The notes beneath the pieces were generated by a model, which was not told where the DNA came from, searched no databases, and was given only the letters and a program-made list of their open reading frames with translations. Positions 1 to 6,144 of a stretch of DNA of 6,153 bases are shown in pieces (positions within the stretch are counted from its first letter, which is position 1; each line of letters opens with the position of its first letter). The stretch comes from Rickettsiales bacterium (lineage in GTDB: Bacteria; Pseudomonadota; Alphaproteobacteria; Rs-D84; CACZYB01), in assembly GCA_031255155.1 (NCBI GenBank), contig JAIRTB010000056.1, positions 1 to 6,153 of the forward strand, given 5' to 3'. The position numbers and the translations under genes were made by a program.

Positions 1-49
1 GTATTAGCCCTGTTTCCTATATTAAATGCTTGTCCGGCATTGTGCCTTT

Positions 50-286
50 CTAGGCCAATTTATGGGCGGTGATAATGGTATTGCTGTATGCGTTGATAGT
101 TAAAACATAATTATCGCCATAAACATACCAATTTTTGCCTTTGCGAACAAAGGCCCCTTTGTCGGCGCAGGAAACCGCCGACTTGCACCACGAAACAACA
201 TCATTTGTTTCCAGGCCAAGATTGCGTTTTATGCGCTTTTCCCCAAGCATGGTGGTATGCAAAGATTCAATTGGTATATTCATCAT
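50..286 (-). CDS. DUF3781-family small protein of unknown function
   Basis: This is a 78-residue protein read leftward that ends in TAG. It matches my memory of the DUF3781 family: LHTTMLGEKRIKRNLGL at residues 9-25, DVVSWCK at 29-35, KGKNWYV at 49-55, and a C-terminal LTINAYSNTIITAHK at 62-76. No signal peptide or membrane segment is visible, so it is probably cytoplasmic; its function is unknown. The frame is open upstream to an ATG at 400. I prefer the tandem ATG pair at 286/283 because family members begin shortly before the LHTT motif, because the extra 38 residues resemble nothing, and because a sigma70-like promoter lies inside that extension and would start transcription at about 286. 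There is no Shine-Dalgarno sequence before either candidate. The gene is more AT-rich than its neighbours, which hints at horizontal acquisition. The existence of the gene is well supported; family membership is from memory, and the start is inferred. Confidence 0.8.
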   Translation of the reverse strand: MMNIPIESLHTTMLGEKRIKRNLGLETNDVVSWCKSAVSCADKGAFVRKGKNWYVYGDNYVLTINAYSNTIITAHKLA

Positions 287-292
287 AATTTT

Positions 293-321
293 ATCATATG
301 GCACTAATATTAAAGCGTCAA
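293..321 (-). promoter_or_regulatory. Predicted promoter of the DUF3781 gene, leaderless geometry
   Basis: On the minus strand there is a TTGACG -35 box (316-321), a 17-nt spacer, and a TATGAT -10 box (293-298). Each box matches the sigma70 consensus at five of six positions. Six bases separate the -10 box from the ATG at 286, so the predicted transcript starts at or next to the first base of the start codon. No ribosome binding site is present, which fits leaderless translation. This is prediction from sequence only. Confidence 0.55.
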
Positions 322-439
322 TAAAAACGGGGTAAACAAGGTATGTTTTTGTCGGTTGATCGCAATGTCTTTGTCCGTGGATAAAAGTAAATCCATGCAC
401 TTTGTCGATTCCGACCTAAATACTGTAATTTATTGACAA

Positions 440-462
440 AAAAGCATTTTCTTCTTGCTTTT
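440..462. repeat. Short inverted repeat overlapping the efflux promoter
   Basis: AAAAGCA (440-446) and TGCTTTT (456-462) form a perfect 7-bp dyad around a 9-nt centre. The right arm overlaps the proposed -35 box of the rightward promoter (455-460), where a repressor could sit. The stem is too AT-rich to be a convincing terminator. The arms are clear in the sequence; any regulatory role is inference, and a chance occurrence in AT-rich DNA is possible. Confidence 0.35.
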
Positions 463-483
463 GGGTTGAACGATAGATATAAT
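455..483 (+). promoter_or_regulatory. Predicted promoter of the RND efflux operon
   Basis: A perfect TATAAT -10 box (478-483) lies 17 nt after TTGCTT (455-460), a weak -35 matching only the TTG. Transcription would start near 490, giving a leader of about 21 nt that contains the ribosome binding site at 498-503. A second perfect TATAAT occurs at 492-497, but it has no good -35 and would start within the leader. A perfect TTGACA at 433-438 has no -10 at the right distance. The weak -35 with an overlapping dyad would suit a regulated promoter, but no regulator gene is in the window. Confidence 0.5.
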
Positions 484-497
484 CTCTTTCCTATAAT

Positions 498-503
498 AAG
501 GAA
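498..503 (+). promoter_or_regulatory. Ribosome binding site of the adaptor gene
   Basis: AAGGAA lies 7 nt before the ATG at 511 and selects this start over the in-frame ATG at 541. An in-frame TAA at 508-510 directly precedes the start, so the gene cannot begin further upstream. Confidence 0.7.
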
Positions 504-510
504 GTAATAA

Positions 511-1683
511 ATGCTGAAAAATATTCATTCGCATGTAAAGATGCGCTATAAATCGTCGCGCTTGGGGCAAAAACATCCAAAGATTCAAGTATTTTGGTGG
601 TGCGTCATAGCCATAGTCGCATGGTTCATAGCCGGCTATTTCCGCACCAAGCCCGTCGCCGGAGAGTCCGCGCCAAGCCGCATGGTAAAGGTCGAGGCCT
701 CTCGTCTGAATGCGCAAAAAGTTACCGCCGACATATTGCTTTTCGGCCATACGCGCGCGGACGAGCGGGTAGAGCTCAAAAACCGCACCGCGGGGACGAT
801 AGAGAAAATCGTCAAGCCCAAGGGTTCTAGGGTCAGTAAGGGCGAGACTATATTAAAGCTGAAAATGGACGACCGCGAGGCGAAATTGCTTGCCGCGCGC
901 GCCGCTCGTGAAAAATCGAAAATAGAATTCGACACAGCGGCCAAGCTGTTCGGGGAAAACCTTATCTCCCGGGTCGAGTTCGTCCAGACCGAGGCGGGAT
1001 ATAAATCCGCGGCCGCCGCGGCCGAGCAGTCCGCTTTGGACATAGACTATACAAGCATAAAAGCGCCGTTCGACGGGGTGGTAAGCAGTCTGGATTATCA
1101 GGTCGGACAATACCTTGCCGTCAATACCACCATAGGGTTGTTCCTAAACCTCTCGACCATACGCATAAGCGCGGAAATCCCCGAGAAATTCGTGTCGCGC
1201 GCGCGGTTGGGAGCGGTCGGATCGGCCAAGATAGTCGACGGCAAGTCCGTCGACGCGGTGCTTTCCTATGTCGCGGGTTCGGCAAGCGACGCCACCCGGA
1301 CATTCGCGATAGAGCTGCTTGCTAAAAACGATGGCCGGATAGGCGAGGGCATGACGGCCGAGGTCAGGCTGCCTCTTGATTCTGTCATGGCCGTGCGCTT
1401 GCCGTCAAGCTCGTGCCTTACCTTTGGCGACGACGGCCAAATAGGTGTCAAGACGATAGAGGGCGGCAACAAGGTGGGTTTTTACGGCATAGAGTTGGTA
1501 AAGGACGACGGCGCGGACGGCTTGTGGGTAAGCGGCCTTCCCGAAACCGCGACGGTAATCACCAGCGGCCAGGAGTTTGTAAGCGTCGGCGAGGAGGTCG
1601 ATCCGCGCTTTGCCGCGCCGTCCGAGGCAAGCGCCGATTCGAATGTCCGGTTCATTGACAACGACGAAATACAAGAGGATTGA
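511..1683 (+). CDS. RND efflux periplasmic adaptor (membrane fusion protein)
   Basis: This 390-residue protein bridges an RND inner-membrane pump and an outer-membrane channel. Residues 1-26 are basic and cytoplasmic. Residues 27-44 (VFWWCVIAIVAWFIAGYF) form one membrane anchor with no lipobox, so it is anchored by the helix and not by lipid. The first half of the lipoyl domain lies at about 86-112 (TAGTIEKIVKPKGSRVSKG), followed by an alpha-hairpin at about 115-175. The second lipoyl half is at about 180-206 (YTSIKAPFDGVVSSLDYQVG). A beta-barrel domain spans about 214-288 and a membrane-proximal domain about 290-362, with an acidic tail after that. The length is normal for the family. The permease begins one base after the stop (TGATATG), indicating an operon and likely translational coupling. 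Isoleucine is coded by ATA at 19 of 26 positions although the gene otherwise favours G/C-ending codons. The substrate cannot be told from the sequence. Confidence 0.93.
   Translation: MLKNIHSHVKMRYKSSRLGQKHPKIQVFWWCVIAIVAWFIAGYFRTKPVAGESAPSRMVKVEASRLNAQKVTADILLFGHTRADERVELKNRTAGTIEKIVKPKGSRVSKGETILKLKMDDREAKLLAARAAREKSKIEFDTAAKLFGENLISRVEFVQTEAGYKSAAAAAEQSALDIDYTSIKAPFDGVVSSLDYQVGQYLAVNTTIGLFLNLSTIRISAEIPEKFVSRARLGAVGSAKIVDGKSVDAVLSYVAGSASDATRTFAIELLAKNDGRIGEGMTAEVRLPLDSVMAVRLPSSSCLTFGDDGQIGVKTIEGGNKVGFYGIELVKDDGADGLWVSGLPETATVITSGQEFVSVGEEVDPRFAAPSEASADSNVRFIDNDEIQED
1674..1679 (+). promoter_or_regulatory. Ribosome binding site of the RND permease
   Basis: AGAGGA overlaps the last codons of the adaptor gene and sits 5 nt before the ATG at 1685. 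It fixes the permease start and shows that the N-terminal segment upstream of the amber codon is meant to be translated. Confidence 0.7.
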
Positions 1684-1684
1684 T

Positions 1685-1957
1685 ATGATTCGCTGGGCGC
1701 TTGCGCACAAGAGGTTTTTCTTCTTCGGCATGTTCATGCTGGCGACGGCGGGCATGCTGTCCTATGTCCGCTTTCCCAAGGAGGCGTTTCCGGATATCCA
1801 GATACCGTATATAATAACGACCGTCACCCAGGTGGGCATCAGTCCCGAAGACGGCGAGCGCCTTATTGCCAAGCCGTTGGAAAAGGAGTTCAAGGTCATC
1901 GAGGGGGTAAAGTCGATCAACGCGAAATGCTATGAAAACTATTGCTTTGTGATTTAG
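1685..1957 (+). CDS. N-terminal fragment of the RND permease (TM1 and start of porter domain)
   Basis: This is the 90-residue product expected if the TAG terminates. It contains TM1 (FFFFGMFMLATAGMLSYV) and the conserved opening of the porter domain (FPDIQIPYI, then GISPEDGERLIAKPLEKEF). It ends CFVI at the point where the family continues with LEF. It has a good ribosome binding site and would be made, but on its own would be a single-helix membrane fragment without transport activity. Confidence 0.7.
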   Translation: MIRWALAHKRFFFFGMFMLATAGMLSYVRFPKEAFPDIQIPYIITTVTQVGISPEDGERLIAKPLEKEFKVIEGVKSINAKCYENYCFVI

Positions 1958-2011
1958 GAGTTTTTCGTCGGCCTTGACGCCGAGCGCTCCCTGCGCCAGA
2001 CCAAGGACGCG

Positions 2012-4801
2012 GTGGACAAGGCGCGGCCGTATCTGCCGAAAGACGCGGACGAGCCCGTTATTACCGAGATAAACACAAGCGACTTTCCCGTTGCCATCGT
2101 GAATGTCTATGGCACGGCCCCCGAGCGCACGCTTTCTCGCGTTGCGGACAGGCTCCAAGATGTGATCGAATCTATTTCGGGGATCTTGGAGGCCGAAATC
2201 GGCGGCAAGAGGGAGGAGCAGATAGAGATCGTCATAAACCCCGGCAAGGTTGATAGCTATAAATTGTCGCTGGGAAGCCTCGCGTCGTTCCTGCAAAGCA
2301 CCAATATCCTTATCCCCGCCGGCAATATCGAGGCCGCCGGAGGGTCGTTTCCCATAAAGGTCCCGGGTCTTATCGAGAATGTGGACGATGTTATGAATCT
2401 TCCCGTCAAGACAAGAGGGGACGGGGCCGTGCGCCTTTATGATATAGCCGATGTCCGTCGGAATTACAAGGATGCCGAGGGCTATGTGCGAATGAACGGC
2501 GCTCCGTCCCTCTCGTTGGAGATCAAAAAGCGGGTCGGCGCGAACACTATCGATACGGTCGATGCGGTCAGGTATGTGCTCTCCCGGGCGGCCAAGGTCG
2601 TTCCGGAAAATGTCATGGTAAGCGTTACGAACGATACCTCTCTGGAAATCCGCGACAACCTCCTTGATCTTGAAAACAGCGTTATAAGCGCGGTTCTGCT
2701 GGTCGTCCTGTGCGTTATGCTTATGCTTGGTATTCGCGAGGGGCTTTTGGTCGGCTTGTCGATACCGTTGAGTTTTTTGCTTGGCCTGGTATTCCTTTCG
2801 TTGTGCATAAGCTCTATAAATATGATAGTCCTGTTCGGTCTGATATTGTCCGTCGGCATGCTTGTGGACGGCGCGATAGTTATTACGGAATATAGCGATC
2901 AAGAGCTTGCCAAGGGGGCGTCCCGGGTCGAGGCCTATGGGGGAGCAAGCAAACGCATGGCATTGGTCGTCATCCTTTCGACCGTTACCACGCTTATGGC
3001 GTTCGCGCCGATGGTCTTTTGGCCCGGCACGATGGGCGAGTTTATGAGGTTTTTGCCTTTGACCGTGATATGCGTCCTGTCGGCAAGCCTTGTCGTGGCC
3101 CTTGTGTTCCTGCCGATCTTGGGCGCGGTGTTCGGGTCGAAGACAAGCGAGGATACGCCCGAAAAGGCGCAGATTCTTGCCGCAGACATGGGCGAATATG
3201 ACAAGCTTACGGGCTATATGAAATTCTATCATAATATATTGGATTGGGTCTTGAAACGCCCTGGCAAGATATTCGGCGGCGTGTGCGCCCTGCTGGTGGC
3301 AAGTATTGTCTCTTATGGCCTGTTCGGCGTCGGTATAGAGCTTTTCCCCGCAAGCGAGCCTAATTTCGTGAATATAAATGTTCATGCGCGCGGCAACCTG
3401 TCGGTCGACGAAAAGACGAGGTTTGTCCTCGAAGTTGAGCGAAAGGCCGCCAGCCTGCCGTATTTCAAGAATATATATGCCCGTTCCGGCGCGCGTTCCA
3501 GGGATGCGAGCGAGGATGTTGTGGGCTATGTCCAGGTCGAGCTGAAAGACTGGAAAGAGCGCCCCGGCGCCGAATTCGTCATGGCGCGGCTTGGCGAGGT
3601 TATGTCCGAGGTCGCCGGCGTCGAGCTAGAAGTTGTAAAACAGCGTGAAGGTCCGTCGTCCGGCAAGCCCATAGATATTCGCATAAGCGCAATCGACGAC
3701 AACCCCGAGTTGATAGATTCGGGCTATAAATACATAATGGACGCCATGGACAAGATAGGCGGCTTTGTCAATGTCGAGGATACGACAAGTCTTCCCGGCA
3801 TACAATGGGAGATGAAGATAAACAAGGTTCAGGCGGCCAAGCTTGGCGTTTCGGTCGGCAACATAGGCCAGGTCGTCCAAATGCTTACCCACGGCGCCAA
3901 GGTTTCAAGTTATATGCCTTCCGATCTTGACGAAGAGATAGATATAGTCGTGCGCTATCCCCGGGCATACCGCGCGTTGGATCAAATCGGCAATCTGTAT
4001 GTGGTCGGCGCCAACGGACAGTCGGTCCCTCTTTCAAGTTTTGTGAAAATAGAACCGTCTCCCAAGGTCAACATGATACAGCGCATCGACGGCAAGCGTA
4101 CGATTCGCGTGCGCTCCGATGTTGCAAGCGGCGAATACCCCGCCGCCAAGGTGGCCCTGCTTAAACAGCATATTGCCCAAAGCCCTCCCGCCGATGGCGT
4201 CGAGTTCACCTGGAAAGGGGAGGATCAGGATGGCAAGGATAACATGGGCTTTTTGGGCTATGCTTTTTTGATGGCCGTGTTTATGATGTTTCTGTTGCTC
4301 CTTGCGCAGTTCAATAGCTTTTACTCCGTGTTCATGATTTTGTTCAGCATACTCTTGTCCACCATAGGGGTTTTGTGGGGGTTGATGATTACGCGCGATC
4401 CGTTCTCGATAGTTATGACGGGCTTGGCCGTAGTGTCCCTTGCGGGCATAATAATCAATAACAACATTATTTTGATAGATGCGTATAACGAGATTTCGCA
4501 GAAGGTCGAAGATCCGATAGACGCGCTTAAACGCACGGGATTGCAGCGCCTTCGTCCGGTGTATTTGACTACTATAACGACTATCTTGGGTGTTATGCCC
4601 ATGGCGTTGAAGCTCAATATAGACTTTGTGAATGCGGATATCTCCATAGGCGCGCCCAGCATGGCTATGTGGGCGGCGTTCAGCCGGTCGATAGCGTTCG
4701 GCCTTTGCTTCGCTACGCTTTTGACGCTGATAGTCACGCCGTGCATGATCTTGCTTGGCGTCAGGGCCAGGGCGTGGATAAAGGCCCGGTTCGCTGGTTG
4801 A
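2012..4801 (+). CDS. C-terminal fragment of the RND permease (TM2-TM12)
   Basis: This is the longest piece that conventional start rules allow after the TAG: 929 residues from a GTG at 2012 to a TGA. The GTG has no ribosome binding site at a suitable distance and falls inside a normal porter-domain helix (KDAVDKARPYLPKDADEP), so it is probably not a true start. Family sequence continues without a gap from the TAG at 1955 (EFFVGLDAERSL), and 18 further family codons lie between the TAG and this GTG. The fragment lacks TM1 and would probably be inactive. It shows no further stops or frameshifts, so decay, if any, is recent. Confidence 0.7.
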   Translation: MDKARPYLPKDADEPVITEINTSDFPVAIVNVYGTAPERTLSRVADRLQDVIESISGILEAEIGGKREEQIEIVINPGKVDSYKLSLGSLASFLQSTNILIPAGNIEAAGGSFPIKVPGLIENVDDVMNLPVKTRGDGAVRLYDIADVRRNYKDAEGYVRMNGAPSLSLEIKKRVGANTIDTVDAVRYVLSRAAKVVPENVMVSVTNDTSLEIRDNLLDLENSVISAVLLVVLCVMLMLGIREGLLVGLSIPLSFLLGLVFLSLCISSINMIVLFGLILSVGMLVDGAIVITEYSDQELAKGASRVEAYGGASKRMALVVILSTVTTLMAFAPMVFWPGTMGEFMRFLPLTVICVLSASLVVALVFLPILGAVFGSKTSEDTPEKAQILAADMGEYDKLTGYMKFYHNILDWVLKRPGKIFGGVCALLVASIVSYGLFGVGIELFPASEPNFVNINVHARGNLSVDEKTRFVLEVERKAASLPYFKNIYARSGARSRDASEDVVGYVQVELKDWKERPGAEFVMARLGEVMSEVAGVELEVVKQREGPSSGKPIDIRISAIDDNPELIDSGYKYIMDAMDKIGGFVNVEDTTSLPGIQWEMKINKVQAAKLGVSVGNIGQVVQMLTHGAKVSSYMPSDLDEEIDIVVRYPRAYRALDQIGNLYVVGANGQSVPLSSFVKIEPSPKVNMIQRIDGKRTIRVRSDVASGEYPAAKVALLKQHIAQSPPADGVEFTWKGEDQDGKDNMGFLGYAFLMAVFMMFLLLLAQFNSFYSVFMILFSILLSTIGVLWGLMITRDPFSIVMTGLAVVSLAGIIINNNIILIDAYNEISQKVEDPIDALKRTGLQRLRPVYLTTITTILGVMPMALKLNIDFVNADISIGAPSMAMWAAFSRSIAFGLCFATLLTLIVTPCMILLGVRARAWIKARFAG

Positions 4802-4822
4802 AACCCGCTTGAAACCTGCTTG
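4801..4822 (+). repeat. 11-bp tandem duplication after the RND stop
   Basis: AAACCCGCTTG (4801-4811) is followed at once by AAACCTGCTTG (4812-4822), differing at one base. The first copy starts on the last base of the RND stop codon. The end of the second copy supplies the TTG of the miaB -35 box. No terminator hairpin with a T-run is visible in the 53-bp gap, so transcripts of the efflux operon may run into miaB. Confidence 0.6.
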
Positions 4823-4848
4823 CAATATCCGGCCGCGGCGGATATACT
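4820..4848 (+). promoter_or_regulatory. Predicted miaB promoter, leaderless geometry
   Basis: TTGCAA (4820-4825), a 17-nt spacer, and TATACT (4843-4848) match the sigma70 consensus at 4 and 5 of 6 positions. Six bases (CGCGCC) separate the -10 box from the miaB ATG, so the predicted start falls on or beside the A of ATG. No Shine-Dalgarno sequence precedes the gene at normal spacing. The layout is the same as that of the DUF3781 gene. Confidence 0.55.
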
Positions 4849-4854
4849 CGCGCC

Positions 4855-6144
4855 ATGCAAAGGAAATTTTTCATTCGCTCGTTCGGATGCCAGATGAATG
4901 TTTACGATTCGCGGCGGATTTCTGGGCATTTGGAGGCGCTGGGCTGGGCTCGGGTCGATGACGCTTTGGACGCCGATGCCGTGATTTTCAATACTTGTTA
5001 TATCCGTGAAAAAGCTGCTGATAAGGTGTATAGCGAGCTTGGGCGGCTGCGGCTTTCGTTGAATCGAAAGCCTGTTTTCGCCATAGTCGGCTGTCTTGCG
5101 AAGGCGGACGGGTCGGATGTTTTCCGCCGCGCCCCGTTTGTCTCGATAGTGCTTTCTTCGCAAAAATACCATCTGTTGCCAAGCCTGTTGGAACGGGCGG
5201 GCGATGGCGAAAAAATTGCCGAGCTTGGCTTGGATGGGCTTGATAAATTCGATTGCCTTCCGCCCGTTTCGCACGCCGCGCATGTCGAGTTTGTTCAAAT
5301 CCAAGAGGGATGCGACCAGTGTTGCTCTTATTGCTGCGTGCCGCGAACTCGTGGTCGCGAGAAGTCGCGGCCTTGGCGGGAGGTGCTTGGCGAGGTCGAG
5401 AATTTGGTGTCGCTCGGCGCTGTGGAAATAAATCTCGTGGGTCAGAATGTCAATGCTTACGACGGAGGCGTATCGCTTGCTTCGCTTATTCGCAAAGTCG
5501 CTGAAATCCGTGGGTTGAGGCGGATTCGTTTCACCACTTCCTATCCGTCGCTTATGACCGGCGAGCTTGTCGGGCTGTTCGCCGCCGAGCCGAAGTTGAT
5601 GCCGCTTTTATACCTGCCCATGCAAAGCGGCAGCGATGCCGTGCTTGAAAAGATGAACCGCAAATACACGCTTGCCGAGTATTTCGCCATAGTGGAAAAA
5701 ATGGCAAAGGTTGCGCCCCGCGTGAAATTTTCAAGCGATTTCATAGTCGGGTTTCCGGGCGAGACGGACAACGATTTTCAAGCGACCTTGGACGCCGTGC
5801 GGAATATCAAGTTTATACAAAGTTTTTCGTTCAGGTATTCCCCGCGTCCCAATACCGCCGCCGCGAAAATGGACGGACAGGTTCCCCTCGCTGTCAAGAC
5901 CGAACGGATCGTCGAATTGCAAAAATTACTCCGCTCTTGTCAAGACGAGTTCAATAAATCGTTTGTCGGTCGTGAAACAGAAGCTCTTTTTACCGAAAGG
6001 ATGGAAGATGAGTTGCTTGGCCGGAACGAGTATCAGCAGATGGTGATTGTCAAGGCCGATTCCGCGCGGGTTGGCGAAATCAGGCGTGTCGCGGTCGATA
6101 GGGCAAGCTATGCCAACTTGCGCGGGACAGTCCTACCCGTTTGA
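4855..6144 (+). CDS. miaB: tRNA-2-methylthio-N6-dimethylallyladenosine synthase
   Basis: This 429-residue radical-SAM methylthiotransferase adds the methylthio group to i6A at position 37 of tRNAs that read UNN codons, after MiaA has prenylated the base. It acts in the cytoplasm with two iron-sulfur clusters. The N-terminal UPF0004 domain holds the three auxiliary-cluster cysteines: Cys12 (SFGCQMNVYDS), Cys48 (FNTCYIREKA) and Cys80 (VGCLAKA). The radical-SAM CxxxCxxC motif is Cys153, Cys157 and Cys160 (EGCDQCCSYCCVPRTRG). GFPGETDNDF lies at about 299-308, and a C-terminal TRAM tRNA-binding domain at about 363-428. The sequence is slightly shorter than many homologues but complete. QMNVYDS, IREKAADKVYSELGRL and DKFDCLP point to MiaB rather than MtaB or RimO, and to Alphaproteobacteria. 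Extra cysteines at 156 and 161 beside the cluster motif are uncommon. ATG 4855 is chosen because it directly precedes the conserved FFIRSFGCQMN. Confidence 0.96.
   Translation: MQRKFFIRSFGCQMNVYDSRRISGHLEALGWARVDDALDADAVIFNTCYIREKAADKVYSELGRLRLSLNRKPVFAIVGCLAKADGSDVFRRAPFVSIVLSSQKYHLLPSLLERAGDGEKIAELGLDGLDKFDCLPPVSHAAHVEFVQIQEGCDQCCSYCCVPRTRGREKSRPWREVLGEVENLVSLGAVEINLVGQNVNAYDGGVSLASLIRKVAEIRGLRRIRFTTSYPSLMTGELVGLFAAEPKLMPLLYLPMQSGSDAVLEKMNRKYTLAEYFAIVEKMAKVAPRVKFSSDFIVGFPGETDNDFQATLDAVRNIKFIQSFSFRYSPRPNTAAAKMDGQVPLAVKTERIVELQKLLRSCQDEFNKSFVGRETEALFTERMEDELLGRNEYQQMVIVKADSARVGEIRRVAVDRASYANLRGTVLPV

Larger units (their letters stand above)
1685..4801 (+). pseudogene. RND (HAE1-type) efflux permease interrupted by an in-frame TAG
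   Basis: Read through, this is a 1038-residue proton-driven inner-membrane pump of normal length. TM1 lies at about 10-28. Periplasmic porter loops follow TM1 and TM7. TM2-TM6 lie at about 331-349, 353-374, 379-403, 426-446 and 456-483; TM7 is at 528-547 and TM8-TM12 at about 856-876, 880-902, 910-932, 959-975 and 1002-1025. TM4 carries VGMLVDGAIVITEY; Asp395 matches the first of the two relay aspartates of AcrB and the second is Gly. TM10 has GIIINNNIILID, with Asn925 where AcrB has its relay Lys. TM11 is preceded by RLRPV. Both substitutions are usual in this branch. Codon 91 (1955-1957) is TAG; the family normally has a hydrophobic residue there, usually Leu in an xxLEF stretch. The frame is unbroken on both sides. 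It may be a recent nonsense mutation, a base error, or a readthrough site; the sequence alone cannot decide. Confidence 0.88.

Noticed and set aside
1..49. Possible extension of the DUF3781 frame past its TAG to the left edge, and a small dyad AATGC/GCATT (25-41) as a terminator
   Set aside because: Sixteen open codons are expected by chance, and the protein already ends where the family does. The dyad is only 5 bp and has no T-run after it on the minus strand.
287..400. N-terminal extension of the DUF3781 frame to the ATG at 400
   Set aside because: The extra 38 residues do not resemble the family, there is no ribosome binding site at 400, and the proposed promoter lies inside this stretch.
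348..440. Repeated TTTGTC words at 348, 370 and 401, with an inverted GACAAA at 435
   Set aside because: Spacing is irregular and the same word also occurs in coding sequence (158 and within miaB), so a shared binding site is not supported.
1955..1957. Genome-wide reassignment of TAG, or pyrrolysine insertion
   Set aside because: Only one internal TAG is seen in about 1,930 codons, the DUF3781 gene seems to end properly on TAG, and an RND porter domain has no known need for a special residue here.
1652..3385. Long open frame of 577 codons on the minus strand, antisense to the pump gene and the end of the adaptor
   Set aside because: It lies wholly opposite well-supported genes. Its composition is the H/R/Q/D-rich mixture expected from reading the complement of their codons, and it resembles no protein I know. 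Its openness follows from codon usage on the plus strand.
1685..4801. Gly396 and Asn925 in place of an Asp and a Lys of the AcrB proton relay, read as a defect
   Set aside because: Single-Asp TM4 motifs and Asn at the TM10 position are usual in this branch of RND pumps, so they do not indicate loss of function.
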